Shown here in pieces: positions 18,857 to 28,996 of a stretch of 64,000 nucleotides of DNA. Below the pieces are notes generated by a model. The model saw only the letters and a list, made by a program, of their open reading frames with translations. It searched no databases and had not been told where the DNA came from. The first letter of the stretch is position 1, and each line of letters begins with the position of its first letter. The stretch is from Methylocystis silviterrae (GTDB taxonomy: Bacteria; Pseudomonadota; Alphaproteobacteria; Rhizobiales; Beijerinckiaceae), in contig NZ_JABVWW010000005.1 in assembly GCF_013350005.1 (NCBI RefSeq), positions 186,001 through 250,000 of the forward strand, read 5' to 3'. Both the position numbers and the translations under genes were made by a program.

Positions 18857-19523
18857 GACTAAATCTCCCAAGTGAACGACAACGGACTTCTGTCTTCTCA
18901 CGTTGCGCCGACATATCAGGCGAGCGGGTGGAGGGTTTTACTGAGATCGTTTAACGGGTCTTTCAGCAACGCTCCGACTCATTCGTTGTTCAGGAGACAA
19001 GAAAAAGCAAACCGCAGCGCTTGATGGTTTTTCAGTTGGGATAGACCTGAAGCTTTTCTAGAGGGGTTGCACAATATTTCCGAGATAGCAGGACGCAACC
19101 ACGCCCACAGCCGCAGCGTGTGTCTGCAACCAGACTGAGCGGCTAAAAACGGATTTGAGCGCGCCACGTCTTGGCGAAAGACGAATTTAAGTTCCGACTC
19201 TACATGATCCGCTATGGAGGCGCCTCCGACCCATACGAAGCTAGGGTCGCCGCCAGCAAAGGGAAGCAAAAGGGGAGCGCGCAATTGGTTTAAGGAGCTG
19301 AACAAGGCGCAAATCGGCAATGTCCGATTTACGCCATGAGTGCGCCATGACGATGACGTGTTGCGCCTTTTCCGTTATATGGAGCGAACGTCCTTCGTCC
19401 CAGACGCTTGGACTGAGCGTCATGCCCGGGCATGTTCTCAATACTCAATTACGCTTGTGCCGAGGCGGGTCTTTCGAGCAACCTTCCTTGCCATATACGT
19501 CAACAGAAAGATCTTCAGCTTCA
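18857..19523. other. Gene-poor stretch with a hairpin repeat
   Basis: About 670 bases without a gene I can support. Short open frames on both strands here lack coding character. The only clear structure is a 12-bp inverted repeat at 19306-19335 resembling the terminator at 18294. The plus-strand sequence around 19190-19290 reads like the tail of a decayed coding region but I could not identify it. Confidence 0.5.
19306..19335. repeat. Diverged copy of the 18294 hairpin
   Basis: Left arm 19306-19317 is identical to the left arm of the hairpin at 18294-18305. The right arm 19324-19335 pairs with one mismatch across loop CAATGT. The bases just before both copies also share CTGAACA. No T tract follows, so this copy is a repeat rather than a working terminator. 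Confidence 0.7.
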
Positions 19524-20096
19524 ATGCGCCAGCCCACGCGTCCGTTCATAACGGCATATAAAGGTCGGTCTCCCAAATCTCGGATTTCGAATCCCTGGAA
19601 GATCAATGAGGCTGAAAATGCTGCTGGGAGCATATCTCTTCGGGACCCGGGCGCTGCGGCGGCCGTCGAGGTCGAACGTGACGCCACATATTTGGCGGCT
19701 TTAGACGCGGCGGACGCGGTTTTCGGCGGCAGAGCGGCTGAACGTTCCCAAATTCCGCCGGAGCCGAATGGCCCTCGGGGGCGCGTGCTGCCGAACCTGC
19801 TGGAAAACGACGTCATTAGCGATCCTCCGGCGAGAGTCGCATCAACTCGGACGCGTCGTGTGCGTCAGCCGGCCAAAGTTGCAGAGGCCGTTCCTGCGGA
19901 ACCCAAAAAGGTGAAGCCGCAGCCAGCAGTGGCGACCCCGATTCTCACGGCACCGCGCGTGAAAGAACCGGAACCGGAAGTCATTCTCAAGACATCGTCG
20001 CGGGCGATCAGGACGATTCGAAGGAAATGGGTGTTGAAGACTGAACTCAAGGCCGGCGAAACATGGAAGCGGCGCTTGAGCAGATTTGCTCGCTGA
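19524..20096 (+). CDS. Hypothetical basic, proline-rich protein
   Basis: A 190-residue open frame from the ATG giving MRQPTRPFITAYKGR. The N-terminus RPFITAYKGRSPKSR and the basic C-terminus (RAIRTIRRKWVLKTELKAGETWKRRL) bracket a low-complexity Pro/Ala/Lys middle near residues 95-150. I recognise no family. The frame stays open for 68 more codons upstream but that part looks non-coding. No good Shine-Dalgarno is seen. It could be a small nucleoid or nucleic-acid-associated protein, but that is a guess from charge alone. Confidence 0.5.
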   Translation: MRQPTRPFITAYKGRSPKSRISNPWKINEAENAAGSISLRDPGAAAAVEVERDATYLAALDAADAVFGGRAAERSQIPPEPNGPRGRVLPNLLENDVISDPPARVASTRTRRVRQPAKVAEAVPAEPKKVKPQPAVATPILTAPRVKEPEPEVILKTSSRAIRTIRRKWVLKTELKAGETWKRRLSRFAR

Positions 20097-20243
20097 TCAC
20101 GCCTCCCGCGCTACCGCCCTCATGCGCAGCGTATCCGTGCAGCTTGCGCGGGTGTGTGGATCGCCCGCAACAGTCCTCAAATATTTGAGCATTAACCACA
20201 ATTCTCGACCCTGAATTAACGGCCCGGCGCCCATCCTCGCGGC

Positions 20244-21203
20244 ATGGTCCGCCGCGCCCATCACTCGCTGCTTGTGCTGGCGCTCGTCGCGGCGACGCTT
20301 TCCGCGTGCTCGATCGGGCAGAAGCCGCAGCGGCCGGCCTGGCGCACGCAGGCTGAGAACGCCTGTCTCGCGGAAAGACGCGTCAACCCTTCCGAATTCA
20401 TCGCGCTCGCGCCCGAAGTCGACGGTCCGGGCATTTGCGGCCTCACCAGGCCGTTCAAGGTGACGGCGCTGCAGGGCGGGGCGGTTTCCTTCAACGCGAC
20501 CGCCACCCTCGACTGCTCGATGGTCGCCGAGCTCGACGCCTGGCTCGCCGACAGCGTCCAGCCCGCCGCGCAGGCGCGCTTCGGACAGCAGGTGGTCCAG
20601 ATCAATTCGATGGGCTCTTACGCCTGCCGCGGCATGAACAATCAGCGCGGCGCGCAGCTTTCTGAACATTCCTTCGGCAATGCGCTGGACATCGGCGGCT
20701 TCGTGCTCGCCGACGGCCGCGAGATCACGCTCGTGCGCGACTGGCGCCGCGGCGACGAACAGACGCGCGCCTTCCTGATGGACGTGCATCGCGGCTCATG
20801 CGGGCATTTCTCGACGGTGCTGTCGCCGGGCTCCAACGCCTTCCACTACAACCATATTCACGTCGATCTGGCGCTGCACGGCCGCTCGGGACGCAGCATC
20901 TGCAAGCCCGAGCCGCAAGAGACGCTGCCGCCGCCCGAACCGTCGCCGCTGATCGCTCAGGGGCGGCGCGCGTCGCCTGCGCCGGACGACGAGACCGACA
21001 ATGACACGACGGGCCAGCCGCCGCTCGCCGCCTTCGAGGGGCCTGGAGTTGGCGCGCGGGAGGGGTTTGGAGCCGTCGCTGGACCGGAGGCCTATGCGCC
21101 GCCTCCACCGTCGCCGCTGCCGCCGCGCCGCGACGGCATCGGCCAGCTCATCGACGACCCGGATCAGACGTCGAGCATCGGCCACCGGCGTCGAACCTTT
21201 TAG
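20244..21203 (+). CDS. Extensin-family lipoprotein
   Basis: A 319-residue exported protein. The N-terminus is a lipoprotein signal: basic MVRRAHH, a hydrophobic core and the lipobox LSAC with the lipidated cysteine at residue 22. The extensin-like C-terminal domain (Pfam extensin-like_C) spans about residues 40-230, with conserved cysteines and MGSYACRGMNN, EHSFGNALDIGGF and FHYNHIHVDLA; the histidines and Asp resemble the metal site of LAS-type peptidases. A proline-rich tail of about 85 residues follows. A cell-wall role is likely but undefined. Confidence 0.88.
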   Translation: MVRRAHHSLLVLALVAATLSACSIGQKPQRPAWRTQAENACLAERRVNPSEFIALAPEVDGPGICGLTRPFKVTALQGGAVSFNATATLDCSMVAELDAWLADSVQPAAQARFGQQVVQINSMGSYACRGMNNQRGAQLSEHSFGNALDIGGFVLADGREITLVRDWRRGDEQTRAFLMDVHRGSCGHFSTVLSPGSNAFHYNHIHVDLALHGRSGRSICKPEPQETLPPPEPSPLIAQGRRASPAPDDETDNDTTGQPPLAAFEGPGVGAREGFGAVAGPEAYAPPPPSPLPPRRDGIGQLIDDPDQTSSIGHRRRTF

Positions 21204-21225
21204 ATCGCTGCAGGCCGGCCCTTCC

Positions 21226-21507
21226 TCAGCGCTTGGTCGCGCCCACATTGATGAGCCGCAGAACGAGCCACGCCGGCACGACGAAAATGGCGCCGGCGAG
21301 CACATAGCTGACAAGCTCCCGCACCGCGCCGAACCCCAGCTGATAGATGCGGTCGAAGAAAGCCTGGACGCCGCGAAAAATGTCGATCGGCCGCAGTTCC
21401 AGCCACATCAGCAGGGCGCCCACGACCAGCGAAATGACGAGCAACCGCGCGAAAGTGTTGAGCGGCGAGCCGCCGAGGAAGTTTTCAAGCGTATTGTTCG
21501 ACGCCAT
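21226..21507 (-). CDS. Small membrane protein, DUF6460-like
   Basis: A 93-residue protein with two hydrophobic segments, about residues 17-36 (TFARLLVISLVVGALLMWLE) and 60-84. I start it at the ATG giving MASNNTLENFLGG, which has ACAGGAAAC about ten bases upstream; the open frame extends 43 codons further but that part is proline- and arginine-rich and probably not translated. It resembles a small alphaproteobacterial integral membrane family (DUF6460 as I recall); function unknown. Confidence 0.68.
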   Translation of the reverse strand: MASNNTLENFLGGSPLNTFARLLVISLVVGALLMWLELRPIDIFRGVQAFFDRIYQLGFGAVRELVSYVLAGAIFVVPAWLVLRLINVGATKR

Positions 21508-21672
21508 CTGGTTAGTTTCCTGTGATATTTTGTCGGAACTCGGCAGGAGCAGCACGTCGCGCGGGGCCTCCGGCCGCTCAGGCCGGCGCGGCTTGTCGAG
21601 ATGCGGCCAATTGGCGAAAGGTCCCTGATCAGCCATTGGGGCGCTCCTGCGGATGCATCTTCCCTCTGGCCC

Positions 21673-22107
21673 TCACAGAGCGCCTCCAGGCGACGTCTCT
21701 TCGCGGAAGAGGCGCATTATGCGGCGCAGAAAGCGCTCGGTAAAGGAGAGCGCGCGCTCGAATTCCTCTTCGCTCGGCGCCATGTTCGGTCTTGCCGTGG
21801 GCGGGACGGGCGCAGCCTCGGCGCGCGCTTTGAGCGCGGCGTTCTCCTTGCGCAGACGCTCGATCTCCGCCTCAAACGCGGCGCGCTCCTCGGCGCCGAG
21901 CCGACACGCCGTGACGCCGTCCTTCACCGAACAATAGGACAGGGCGCCGGTCTCTTTATTCAGCCGGACGTAGCCGCCCTCGGCGGGGGTCAGCGTGAAG
22001 CGTTCGCCGTCCGGCGCGATGATCGGCGGCGGCGTTTCGGCGACCGCCGGCGCTCCGAAAGACGCGGCAAGGACGATCGCGAGGAAGAGATGCTGTGCTT
22101 TGCCCAT
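21673..22107 (-). CDS. Hypothetical exported coiled-coil protein
   Basis: A 144-residue protein. The ATG giving MGKAQHLFLAIVLAASFG starts a signal peptide likely cut after APAVA. The mature part opens with a short beta-rich stretch (RFTLTPAEGGYVRLNKETGALSYC), has two cysteines near 60 and 68, then a coiled-coil run (AEERAAFEAEIERLRKENAALKA type) near 70-100 and a basic C-terminus. No family recognised. It is divergent from the hsp20 gene. Confidence 0.6.
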   Translation of the reverse strand: MGKAQHLFLAIVLAASFGAPAVAETPPPIIAPDGERFTLTPAEGGYVRLNKETGALSYCSVKDGVTACRLGAEERAAFEAEIERLRKENAALKARAEAAPVPPTARPNMAPSEEEFERALSFTERFLRRIMRLFREETSPGGAL

Positions 22108-22280
22108 GGTCGCCGCTCTTAAGGGGAAGCTTGCTCGCACATGGGCGTTTGTCGTTCTCGCGTCAATGGCGGCCGCGCGCATCGGCCGCGCTTGAATGGC
22201 GCGGCCGGCTCGATCATATAGCTGTAGCCGGAGCGCTTCACGGGCTCTGGCCGAAGAGGCGCCAACAGGGCTTCAGAGAC

Positions 22281-22706
22281 ATGTCGCGTCCGCCGCTCAA
22301 TTCGCCGTTTCTGCTCGGCTTCGATGAGATCGAACGGGCGCTCGACCGCGTCGCCCGCACCGCCTCCGACGGCTACCCGCCCTATAATATCGAGCGCATT
22401 CCGCGCGTCGAGAGCGCGCCGGAGCGGCTTCGGATCACCCTGGCCGTCGCGGGCTTCACCCGCGACCAGCTCGACGTCTCGCTCGAAGAAAATCAGCTCG
22501 TCATTCGCGGGCGCCAAACCGAGGATCGAGAGCGCCATTTCCTGCATCGCGGCATCGCCGCACGGCAGTTTCAGCGCGCCTTTCTCCTGGCCGAAGGGAT
22601 GCAGGTGCTCGGCGCCGATCTCGTCAACGGGCTGCTCTCCATCGATCTGGCGCGGCCCGAGCCGGAGCGGGTCATCAAGAAGATCGAAATCGCGGCCCGC
22701 GACTGA
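22281..22706 (+). CDS. Small heat shock protein, Hsp20 family
   Basis: ATP-independent holdase chaperone of 141 residues. The alpha-crystallin domain covers about residues 33-130, with the family pattern RLRITLAVAGFTRDQLDVSLEENQLVIRG in strands 2-5, the RHFLHRGIAARQFQRAF loop and the closing GLLSIDL. The N-terminus NSPFLLGFDEIERALDR is the IbpA-like type. The start ATG lies inside a longer open frame whose upstream part is not conserved. Heat-shock control is likely but I see no clear sigma-32 or ROSE element. Confidence 0.93.
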   Translation: MSRPPLNSPFLLGFDEIERALDRVARTASDGYPPYNIERIPRVESAPERLRITLAVAGFTRDQLDVSLEENQLVIRGRQTEDRERHFLHRGIAARQFQRAFLLAEGMQVLGADLVNGLLSIDLARPEPERVIKKIEIAARD

Positions 22707-22865
22707 GCGCTTCCCGATCACATGGTATCCTGTGATGTAGTTTTCAGACCGCTCGATTGCCCTCCTTTTCGGCAGGATCGACGCCCAGGGGACAAATGTC
22801 GTCGCCGTCACCGCTTGCCGACGCCATTTGCTTGAGAGCCTGCGCAGAAAGCCCTATCAGGTGTC

Positions 22866-24176
22866 ATGTTCGAGCTAGCCGTCGCGCTTGTGTTGATAGT
22901 CATCAACGGGATTTTCTCGTTGTCCGAGCTCGCCATCGTCTCGTCGCGCAAAGTGCGGCTGAAGACTTTGGTCGCCGAAGGTCGCCGCGGCGCCGCCGCC
23001 GCCCTGGCGCTGGCGGAAGATCCGGGACGCTTCCTCTCCACCGTGCAGATCGGGATCACGCTCGTCGGAATCCTCGCGGGCGCCTTTTCCGGCGCCGCGC
23101 TTGGTCAGCGGCTTTCGCAAGAGTTGCGTGCGCTTGGCCTATCGGAACCTGCGGCGGATTGGATCGGCTATGGCGGCGTCATCGGCGTCATCACCTATCT
23201 TTCCGTCGTCATCGGCGAATTGCTGCCCAAGAACATCGCGCTGCGCCATGCGGAAGCCATCGCCTGCCGCATGGCGGCGCCGATGGCGTTGCTTTCCACT
23301 CTGGTCACGCCGGTGGTCTGGCTGCTCGATGAGTCGACGAAGCTCATCTTGCTGTTCATCGGCCAAGCCAACGAGCTTCAGTCCTCGGTCACCGACGAGG
23401 AAATCAAGACCTTCGTCGCCGAGGCGCATTCCGCGGGGGCGATCGAGGCCGACGAACAGCAGATGATCGCTGGCGTGCTGCGGCTGGGCGACCGCGCCGC
23501 GCGTGCGTTGATGACCCCGCGCACCGAGGTGGACTGGCTCAATCTCGGCGAGCCGGAGAACCTTCTGCGGGAGAAGCTCATCGAGACCTCCCATGCGCGC
23601 CTGCCCGTCAGCCGGGGCGATATGGACGACATGATCGGCGTCCTGCTGATCCGAGACCTGCTAGGGCCTGCCTTACGCGGCGAGCCGCTCGACCTTGAAT
23701 CCCATGTCCGGTCTGCGCCGGTCGTGCCAGATTCGATCGACGCGCTCGACGCGCTGAATGTTTTGCGCGAAGCCGAGACGCCGATGGCGCTCGTGCACGA
23801 CGAATATGGCCATTTCGAAGGCGTGGTGACGCCGGCGGATATTCTCGACGCCATCGCCGGCGCGTTCAGGTCCGACGAGGGGCACGAGGAGCCCGAGGCG
23901 CTTCAGCGCGAAGACGGCAGCTGGCTGCTCGCCGGCTGGATGCCGGTCGACGAAATGGCCGAGCTCCTGCACGTTGCGCTCCCCGAGAACAGGAGCTTTG
24001 AAACGGTGGCCGGCCTTGTCCTCGACGGGCTCATTCGGTTTCCGACTCTCGGCGAAACGGTGGAGAAGCTCGGATGGCGCTTCGAGGTCATCGACCTCGA
24101 CGGACGCCGACTCGACAAGGTGCTCGCGTCCAAGCTCACCGCCGAGAGCCACACCGGCGCACAGCAGAGAAGCTAA
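22866..24176 (+). CDS. CNNM/CorC-type transporter (hemolysin-like)
   Basis: Integral membrane protein of 436 residues. The N-terminal DUF21/CNNM domain (about 1-190) has three or four membrane spans and the family stretch GEFADKN-like segment written here as IGELLPKNIALRHAE; a CBS pair follows at about 205-335, and the CorC_HlyC transporter-associated domain closes at about 350-430. Relatives move or sense magnesium or cobalt, despite the hemolysin label. It starts 160 bases downstream of hsp20 on the same strand. Confidence 0.92.
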   Translation: MFELAVALVLIVINGIFSLSELAIVSSRKVRLKTLVAEGRRGAAAALALAEDPGRFLSTVQIGITLVGILAGAFSGAALGQRLSQELRALGLSEPAADWIGYGGVIGVITYLSVVIGELLPKNIALRHAEAIACRMAAPMALLSTLVTPVVWLLDESTKLILLFIGQANELQSSVTDEEIKTFVAEAHSAGAIEADEQQMIAGVLRLGDRAARALMTPRTEVDWLNLGEPENLLREKLIETSHARLPVSRGDMDDMIGVLLIRDLLGPALRGEPLDLESHVRSAPVVPDSIDALDALNVLREAETPMALVHDEYGHFEGVVTPADILDAIAGAFRSDEGHEEPEALQREDGSWLLAGWMPVDEMAELLHVALPENRSFETVAGLVLDGLIRFPTLGETVEKLGWRFEVIDLDGRRLDKVLASKLTAESHTGAQQRS

Positions 24177-24244
24177 CGGATGAGTTGCGCTTAATTTGGG
24201 CCGGGCGGGCAGGCGCGCCGGCGGCGCGCCTCTGCGTGGGGCGG

Positions 24245-24514
24245 TTAGTGCAGGCTCACCATCTGGAGATGGTTTTCGCGGGCGTTGCCGATGCAGCCTT
24301 CTTCCGAATCCGCAAGCACGATCGGCGCGCCATCCGCGCCGAAAAGCGCAAAGATCGTCAGCCCTGGCGCAATCTGCGGCGCCTGCGGGTAAAGCCGGTT
24401 GACGTCTTCCGAGCGCATTGACCGCACATAAGCGATGAGGCCATCGCCAAGCTGCGCGAACTGCTCGGGCGTCAGCGGAGACTCTCTGGTTTCGGTGGCG
24501 GTTTTCATTTCCAT
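24245..24514 (-). CDS. DUF1150 family protein
   Basis: An 89-residue protein of the alphaproteobacterial DUF1150 family, function unknown. The conserved pattern QLGDGLIAYVRSM, then FALFGADGAPIVLADS is clear. Of three nearby ATGs I take the middle one, because GGAGG lies five bases upstream of it and is itself inside the reading frame of the first. In related bacteria this family is usually next to hsp20; here the CNNM gene lies between and the strand is opposite. Confidence 0.85.
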   Translation of the reverse strand: MEMKTATETRESPLTPEQFAQLGDGLIAYVRSMRSEDVNRLYPQAPQIAPGLTIFALFGADGAPIVLADSEEGCIGNARENHLQMVSLH

Positions 24515-24617
24515 CTCTACCTCCATGGCGGTCCTTTCGCCCCGCCGACGGCGCCCTTAGGCGGCGCGCCGTCTGAAATTAGATGTGTAGCCTTTGGAGA
24601 TTTTGAAGGGGTCGCGG

Positions 24618-25913
24618 CTACAGGCCGAGCGCCAGCCGCGCAGGATCTTCGAGCAACTCTTTGACGCGCACCAGGAAAGTCACGGCCTCCTTCCCGTCGA
24701 CGACACGGTGATCGTAAGACAGCGCCAGATACATCATCGGCCGCGCTTCGATCTTGCCGTCGACGACCACAGGGCGCTCCTGAATCTTGTGCATGCCGAG
24801 AATGCCCGATTGCGGCGCATTCAGGATCGGCGTGGACATGAGCGAACCATAGACGCCGCCATTCGAAATCGTGAAGGTGCCGCCCTGCAGATCGGCGATG
24901 TCGAGCGCGCCCTCGCGCGCCTTGCGGCCGAGTTCGGCGATGGTTTTTTCGATCTCGGCGAGCGACAGACGGTCGGCGTCGCGCACCACCGGCACGACGA
25001 GTCCCTTCTCCGTGCCGACGGCGACGCCGATGTGGCAGAAGCGCTTGTAGATGATGTCCGTCCCGTCGATCTCCGCATTGACGGCGGGGATCTCTTCCAG
25101 CGCCTGGCAACAGGCCTTCACGAAAAAGCCCATGAAGCCAAGCTTCACGCCGTGCCGCTTCTCAAACGCCTCCTTGTAGCGTTTGCGCAATTCGATGAGC
25201 GCCGACAGGTCGACTTCATTGAACGTGGTCAGCATGGCGGCGGTGTTTTGCGCTTCTTTCAGCCGGCGCGCGATCGTCTGACGCAAGCGCGTCATCTTCA
25301 CCCGCTCTTCGCGGCGGGCGTCTTCCTGCGGAATCGGGACGCGGGGCGCGGGCGCCTCGATTCGCGCTTCCTGCGCCGGAAGCTCCTGGACGCGGCCTTC
25401 TTGCGCGGGCTGCGGCGCAGCCGCCTGACGCGCGGCGAATTGAACGACGTCCGATTTCAGCGCCTGGCCGCGCTTGCCGCTGCCCGGAACCTGAGCAATG
25501 TCGATCCCTTGCTCGACGGCGATCTTGGCGGCTGACGGCGCGGGCGGCATCTCGGTCGCGGCGGGCGCGGGCGCAGCCGGCGCCGGAGCCGATTTGGGCG
25601 CAGGCGCTGCGGGGGCTGGCGCCGGTTTAGGCGCGGGGCTTTTGCCGGCGGTCTGGCCGCTCTTCGCCGGCGCGACGGCGCCCTCGGCGATCTGTCCGAG
25701 CAGCGCGCCAGGAGCGACAGTTTCGCCCTCCTTGGCGACGATCTCGGCGAGCACGCCGGCGGCGGGGGCGTTGACTTCGAGCGTGACTTTGTCGGTTTCA
25801 AGCTCGGCGAGCGCCTCATCCGCGCGCACCGCGTCGCCCGCCTTTTTGAACCAGCGGCCGATCGTCGCTTCAGTCACCGATTCGCCTAAGGTCGGCACGC
25901 GTATTTCAGCCAT
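24618..25913 (-). CDS. sucB: Dihydrolipoyllysine succinyltransferase, E2 of 2-oxoglutarate dehydrogenase
   Basis: Core subunit of the 2-oxoglutarate dehydrogenase complex in the TCA cycle, 431 residues. One lipoyl domain (1-76) carries the lipoyl lysine K42 in ETDKVT. A long Ala/Pro linker (about 82-125) leads to a peripheral subunit-binding domain ([25 protein letters not shown] region) and the catalytic domain with H402 and D406 in DHRVVDG. The start is the ATG giving [12 protein letters not shown]. It follows sucA by 26 bases. The E3 gene lpd is not in the window. Confidence 0.97.
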   Translation of the reverse strand: MAEIRVPTLGESVTEATIGRWFKKAGDAVRADEALAELETDKVTLEVNAPAAGVLAEIVAKEGETVAPGALLGQIAEGAVAPAKSGQTAGKSPAPKPAPAPAAPAPKSAPAPAAPAPAATEMPPAPSAAKIAVEQGIDIAQVPGSGKRGQALKSDVVQFAARQAAAPQPAQEGRVQELPAQEARIEAPAPRVPIPQEDARREERVKMTRLRQTIARRLKEAQNTAAMLTTFNEVDLSALIELRKRYKEAFEKRHGVKLGFMGFFVKACCQALEEIPAVNAEIDGTDIIYKRFCHIGVAVGTEKGLVVPVVRDADRLSLAEIEKTIAELGRKAREGALDIADLQGGTFTISNGGVYGSLMSTPILNAPQSGILGMHKIQERPVVVDGKIEARPMMYLALSYDHRVVDGKEAVTFLVRVKELLEDPARLALGL

Positions 25914-25939
25914 CGGCTCTCTCTTCGCTCGCGTCGCGT

Positions 25940-28927
25940 CTACGGCGCGAACGCTTCCTCCAGGAACAATTTCAGCTGTGCGAGGTGCCGGGACATCGTG
26001 CCCGCCGCGGTCGAGGCCGAAGCGGGGCGTCCGACATAGCGGGCGCGCTTCGACTTGCCGCCAATCTGCGTCAGCACCCATTCGAGATAGGAGTCGACGA
26101 AGGACCAGGCGCCCATGTTCTTGGGCTCTTCCTGACACCACACGACGTCGGCGTTCTTGAAGCGCCCGAGCGCCGCGACAAGGCCTTTGAGCGGAAAAGG
26201 ATAGAGCTGCTCGACCCGCAGCAGATACACGTCGTCGACGCCGCGCTTCTCGCGTTCATCCAGGAGATCGTAATAGACCTTGCCCGAACACAAAATGACG
26301 CGGCGAATCTTCTCGTCGGCCTGAAGAACGAAAGTCTCGTTCGGCGCCGTCTCGGCGTCGTCGAGGAGCAGTCGCTGAAAGCTCGAGGCCATGCCCATTT
26401 CGCCGAGCCGCGAGACGGCGCGCTTATGGCGCAGCAGCGATTTCGGCGTCATCAGCACCAGCGGCTTGCGGAAGCTTCTGTGCAGCTGACGGCGAAGGAT
26501 GTGGAAGTAGTTCGCGGGCGTCGTGCAATTGGCCACCTGCATATTGTCTTCGGCGCACAGCTGCAGATAGCGCTCGAGCCGCGCGGAGGAATGTTCCGGA
26601 CCCTGACCTTCGTAGCCATGCGGCAAGAGGCAGACGAGTCCCGACATGCGCAGCCACTTGCGCTCGGCCGATGAAATGAACTGGTCGAAGACCACCTGCG
26701 CGCCATTGGCGAAATCGCCGAATTGCGCCTCCCACAACACCAGCGCGTCCGGTTCGGCCAGCGAATAGCCATATTCGAAGCCGAGCACCGCCTCTTCAGA
26801 AAGCATCGAGTTGACGACTTCGTAGCGGCCCTGGCCTTCGGCGATGTGATTGAAGGGCAGATAACGCGCTTCGTTCTCCTGATCGATGAGCACGCTGTGA
26901 CGCTGCGAAAAGGTGCCGCGCTCGCTGTCCTGCCCGGAGAGCCGCACATTGTAGCCTTCATAGAGCAGTGAACTGATCGCCAGCGCTTCGGCCGTGGCCC
27001 AGTCGATCGGCCCGCCATGTTCGATGGCCGCCTTCCGATTATCGAGAAAACGCTGGATCGTGCGGTGGGCGTGAAAATCGGGCGGCGTCGACGTGATCTC
27101 GGCGCCGATGTGCTGCAGCGTCTCGAGCGCCACGCCGGTCTGCCCGCGCCGCTCGTTCTCCGAGAGTTGCCAGCCGGATTTTTTTCCCGCCCAGCGGCCG
27201 TCGAGCCAATCCGCCTTGTTGGGCTTGTAGCTCTGGCCCGCTTCGAACTCTTCGTTGAGCCGCGTGCGCCAGTCTTCCTTCATGCGATCGACGTCGTCGC
27301 GAGTCGTCACGCCTTCCGCGATCAGACGGTCCGCATAGATATCGAGCGCCGTGCGGTGCGCCCGGATCTTCTTATACATCAGCGGCTGGGTGAATCCCGG
27401 CTCGTCGCCCTCATTATGGCCGAAGCGGCGATAGCACCACATGTCGATGACGACGGGCTTTTGGAACTGCTGACGGAATTCGGCGGCGACGCGCGCGGCG
27501 AAGACGACCGCCTCCGGGTCATCGCCGTTCACGTGAAGAATCGGCGCCTCGACCATCTTTGCGACGTCGGACGGGTAGGGCGAGGACCGCGAGTAGCGTG
27601 GGTAGGTGGTGAAGCCGATCTGATTGTTGATGATGAAGTGGATCGAGCCGCCGGTGCGATGCCCCTTCAATCCGGAAAGGCCGAAACATTCCGCGACGAC
27701 GCCCTGGCCGGCGAAGGCCGCGTCGCCGTGGATGAGCAGCGGCATCACCGCGCGGCGGTCGCCGTCTGCGCAATGATATTGGTCCTGCTTGGCGCGCACT
27801 TTGCCGAGCACGACCGGATCGACGATCTCGAGATGCGACGGATTGGCGGTGAGCGAGAGATGCACCTTGTTGTCGTCGAACACGCGATCCGACGACGCGC
27901 CGAGGTGATATTTGACGTCGCCGGAGCCTTCGACTTCGTCGGGCAGGAAGGAGCCGCCCTTGAATTCGTGAAAGAGGGCGCGGTGGGGCTTGCCCATGAC
28001 CTGCGAAAGCAAATTGAGACGGCCGCGGTGCGCCATGCCGAGCACGATCTGCTTCACGCCGAGCGCGCCGCCGCGCTTGATGATCTGCTCCAGCGCCGGG
28101 ACAATGGACTCAGCGCCGTCGAGACCGAAACGCTTGGTGCCGGTGTATTTGACGTCGAGGAACTTCTCGAAACCTTCCGCCTCGACGAGCTTGTTCAGGA
28201 TCGCGCGCTTGCCTTCCGGCGTGAAGACGATTTCCTTTTTCGGACCTTCGATGCGCGCCTGCAGCCAGGCCTTCTCCTCCGGATTGGAGATATGCATGAA
28301 TTCGAAGCCGATCGTCCCGCAATAGGTGCGGCGCAGGATCGTCACCATTTCAAAGAGCGTGGCGTATCGCATCCCCAACACGCCATCGAGGAAGATTTTG
28401 CGCTCGTAGTCCTCGTCGGTGAACCCGTAGGTCTGCGGATTGAGTTCGCCGTGATCGTAGCGCTGCTCCAATCCGAGCGGATCGAGATTGGCGTGCAGAT
28501 GGCCGCGCATGCGATAGGCGCGGATCATCATCAGGGCGCGGACGGAATCGCGCGTCGCCCGCAACACGTCCTCGCCGCCGGGCGTCGGCGCGGGGACGGC
28601 AACTGGCGATTTAACAGGCGTCGGCGCCTCGCCGATGATCGCGCTCACCCACTCGCCGTTTTGCGGCTGCGGCCAGTCGCGCCGCGCCCAGCTCGGGCCG
28701 TGGGCGGCGACCTGCTCCTGCGGTCGCAGGCCCATCTCAGCGAAGAAATTGCGCCAATCGGCGCTGACCGAGGAGGGATCAGCCTCATAGGCCGCAAGCA
28801 GGCTCTCGAGATAGCCGGCGTTCGCGCCTTGCAGAAAGGATGTCGACGCGAGAAAGTCATTTTGCGGCGAGCGCGCGCCCACCGGCGCGGCGGGTCCGGC
28901 GCCGCCATTGGTTTCAAAACGCGCCAT
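25940..28927 (-). CDS. sucA: 2-oxoglutarate dehydrogenase E1
   Basis: Thiamine-diphosphate decarboxylase of 995 residues that feeds succinyl units to sucB. The N-terminal E2-binding helix ([18 protein letters not shown]) is present, as are the active-site stretches [20 protein letters not shown] with the ThDP-binding [13 protein letters not shown], and [12 protein letters not shown]. The full length matches the family. I start at ATG 28927, behind GGGAAAG, because the frame start five codons earlier is a TTG. A complete E1 implies an unbroken oxidative TCA cycle at this step. Confidence 0.97.
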   Translation of the reverse strand: MARFETNGGAGPAAPVGARSPQNDFLASTSFLQGANAGYLESLLAAYEADPSSVSADWRNFFAEMGLRPQEQVAAHGPSWARRDWPQPQNGEWVSAIIGEAPTPVKSPVAVPAPTPGGEDVLRATRDSVRALMMIRAYRMRGHLHANLDPLGLEQRYDHGELNPQTYGFTDEDYERKIFLDGVLGMRYATLFEMVTILRRTYCGTIGFEFMHISNPEEKAWLQARIEGPKKEIVFTPEGKRAILNKLVEAEGFEKFLDVKYTGTKRFGLDGAESIVPALEQIIKRGGALGVKQIVLGMAHRGRLNLLSQVMGKPHRALFHEFKGGSFLPDEVEGSGDVKYHLGASSDRVFDDNKVHLSLTANPSHLEIVDPVVLGKVRAKQDQYHCADGDRRAVMPLLIHGDAAFAGQGVVAECFGLSGLKGHRTGGSIHFIINNQIGFTTYPRYSRSSPYPSDVAKMVEAPILHVNGDDPEAVVFAARVAAEFRQQFQKPVVIDMWCYRRFGHNEGDEPGFTQPLMYKKIRAHRTALDIYADRLIAEGVTTRDDVDRMKEDWRTRLNEEFEAGQSYKPNKADWLDGRWAGKKSGWQLSENERRGQTGVALETLQHIGAEITSTPPDFHAHRTIQRFLDNRKAAIEHGGPIDWATAEALAISSLLYEGYNVRLSGQDSERGTFSQRHSVLIDQENEARYLPFNHIAEGQGRYEVVNSMLSEEAVLGFEYGYSLAEPDALVLWEAQFGDFANGAQVVFDQFISSAERKWLRMSGLVCLLPHGYEGQGPEHSSARLERYLQLCAEDNMQVANCTTPANYFHILRRQLHRSFRKPLVLMTPKSLLRHKRAVSRLGEMGMASSFQRLLLDDAETAPNETFVLQADEKIRRVILCSGKVYYDLLDEREKRGVDDVYLLRVEQLYPFPLKGLVAALGRFKNADVVWCQEEPKNMGAWSFVDSYLEWVLTQIGGKSKRARYVGRPASASTAAGTMSRHLAQLKLFLEEAFAP

Positions 28928-28996
28928 CTCAATCTTTCCCAAAAGCGCCGGCGCTCAAGGCCGCCGACGACTTTCGAAGCGATGAGCGGGCCAGCG

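Noticed and set aside
18979-19320. Minus-strand open frame of 113 codons
   Set aside because: It starts within the hairpin repeat at 19306-19335 and has no coding signature or ribosome site.
19241-19441. Minus-strand short frame reading through the hairpin repeat
   Set aside because: Its residues derive from the repeat arms; similar short frames arise wherever such repeats occur.
25914-26141. Extension of the sucB frame upstream of its normal start
   Set aside because: It overlaps the end of sucA, is unlike the lipoyl-domain start, and the ATG at 25913 begins with the canonical [11 protein letters not shown] sequence.
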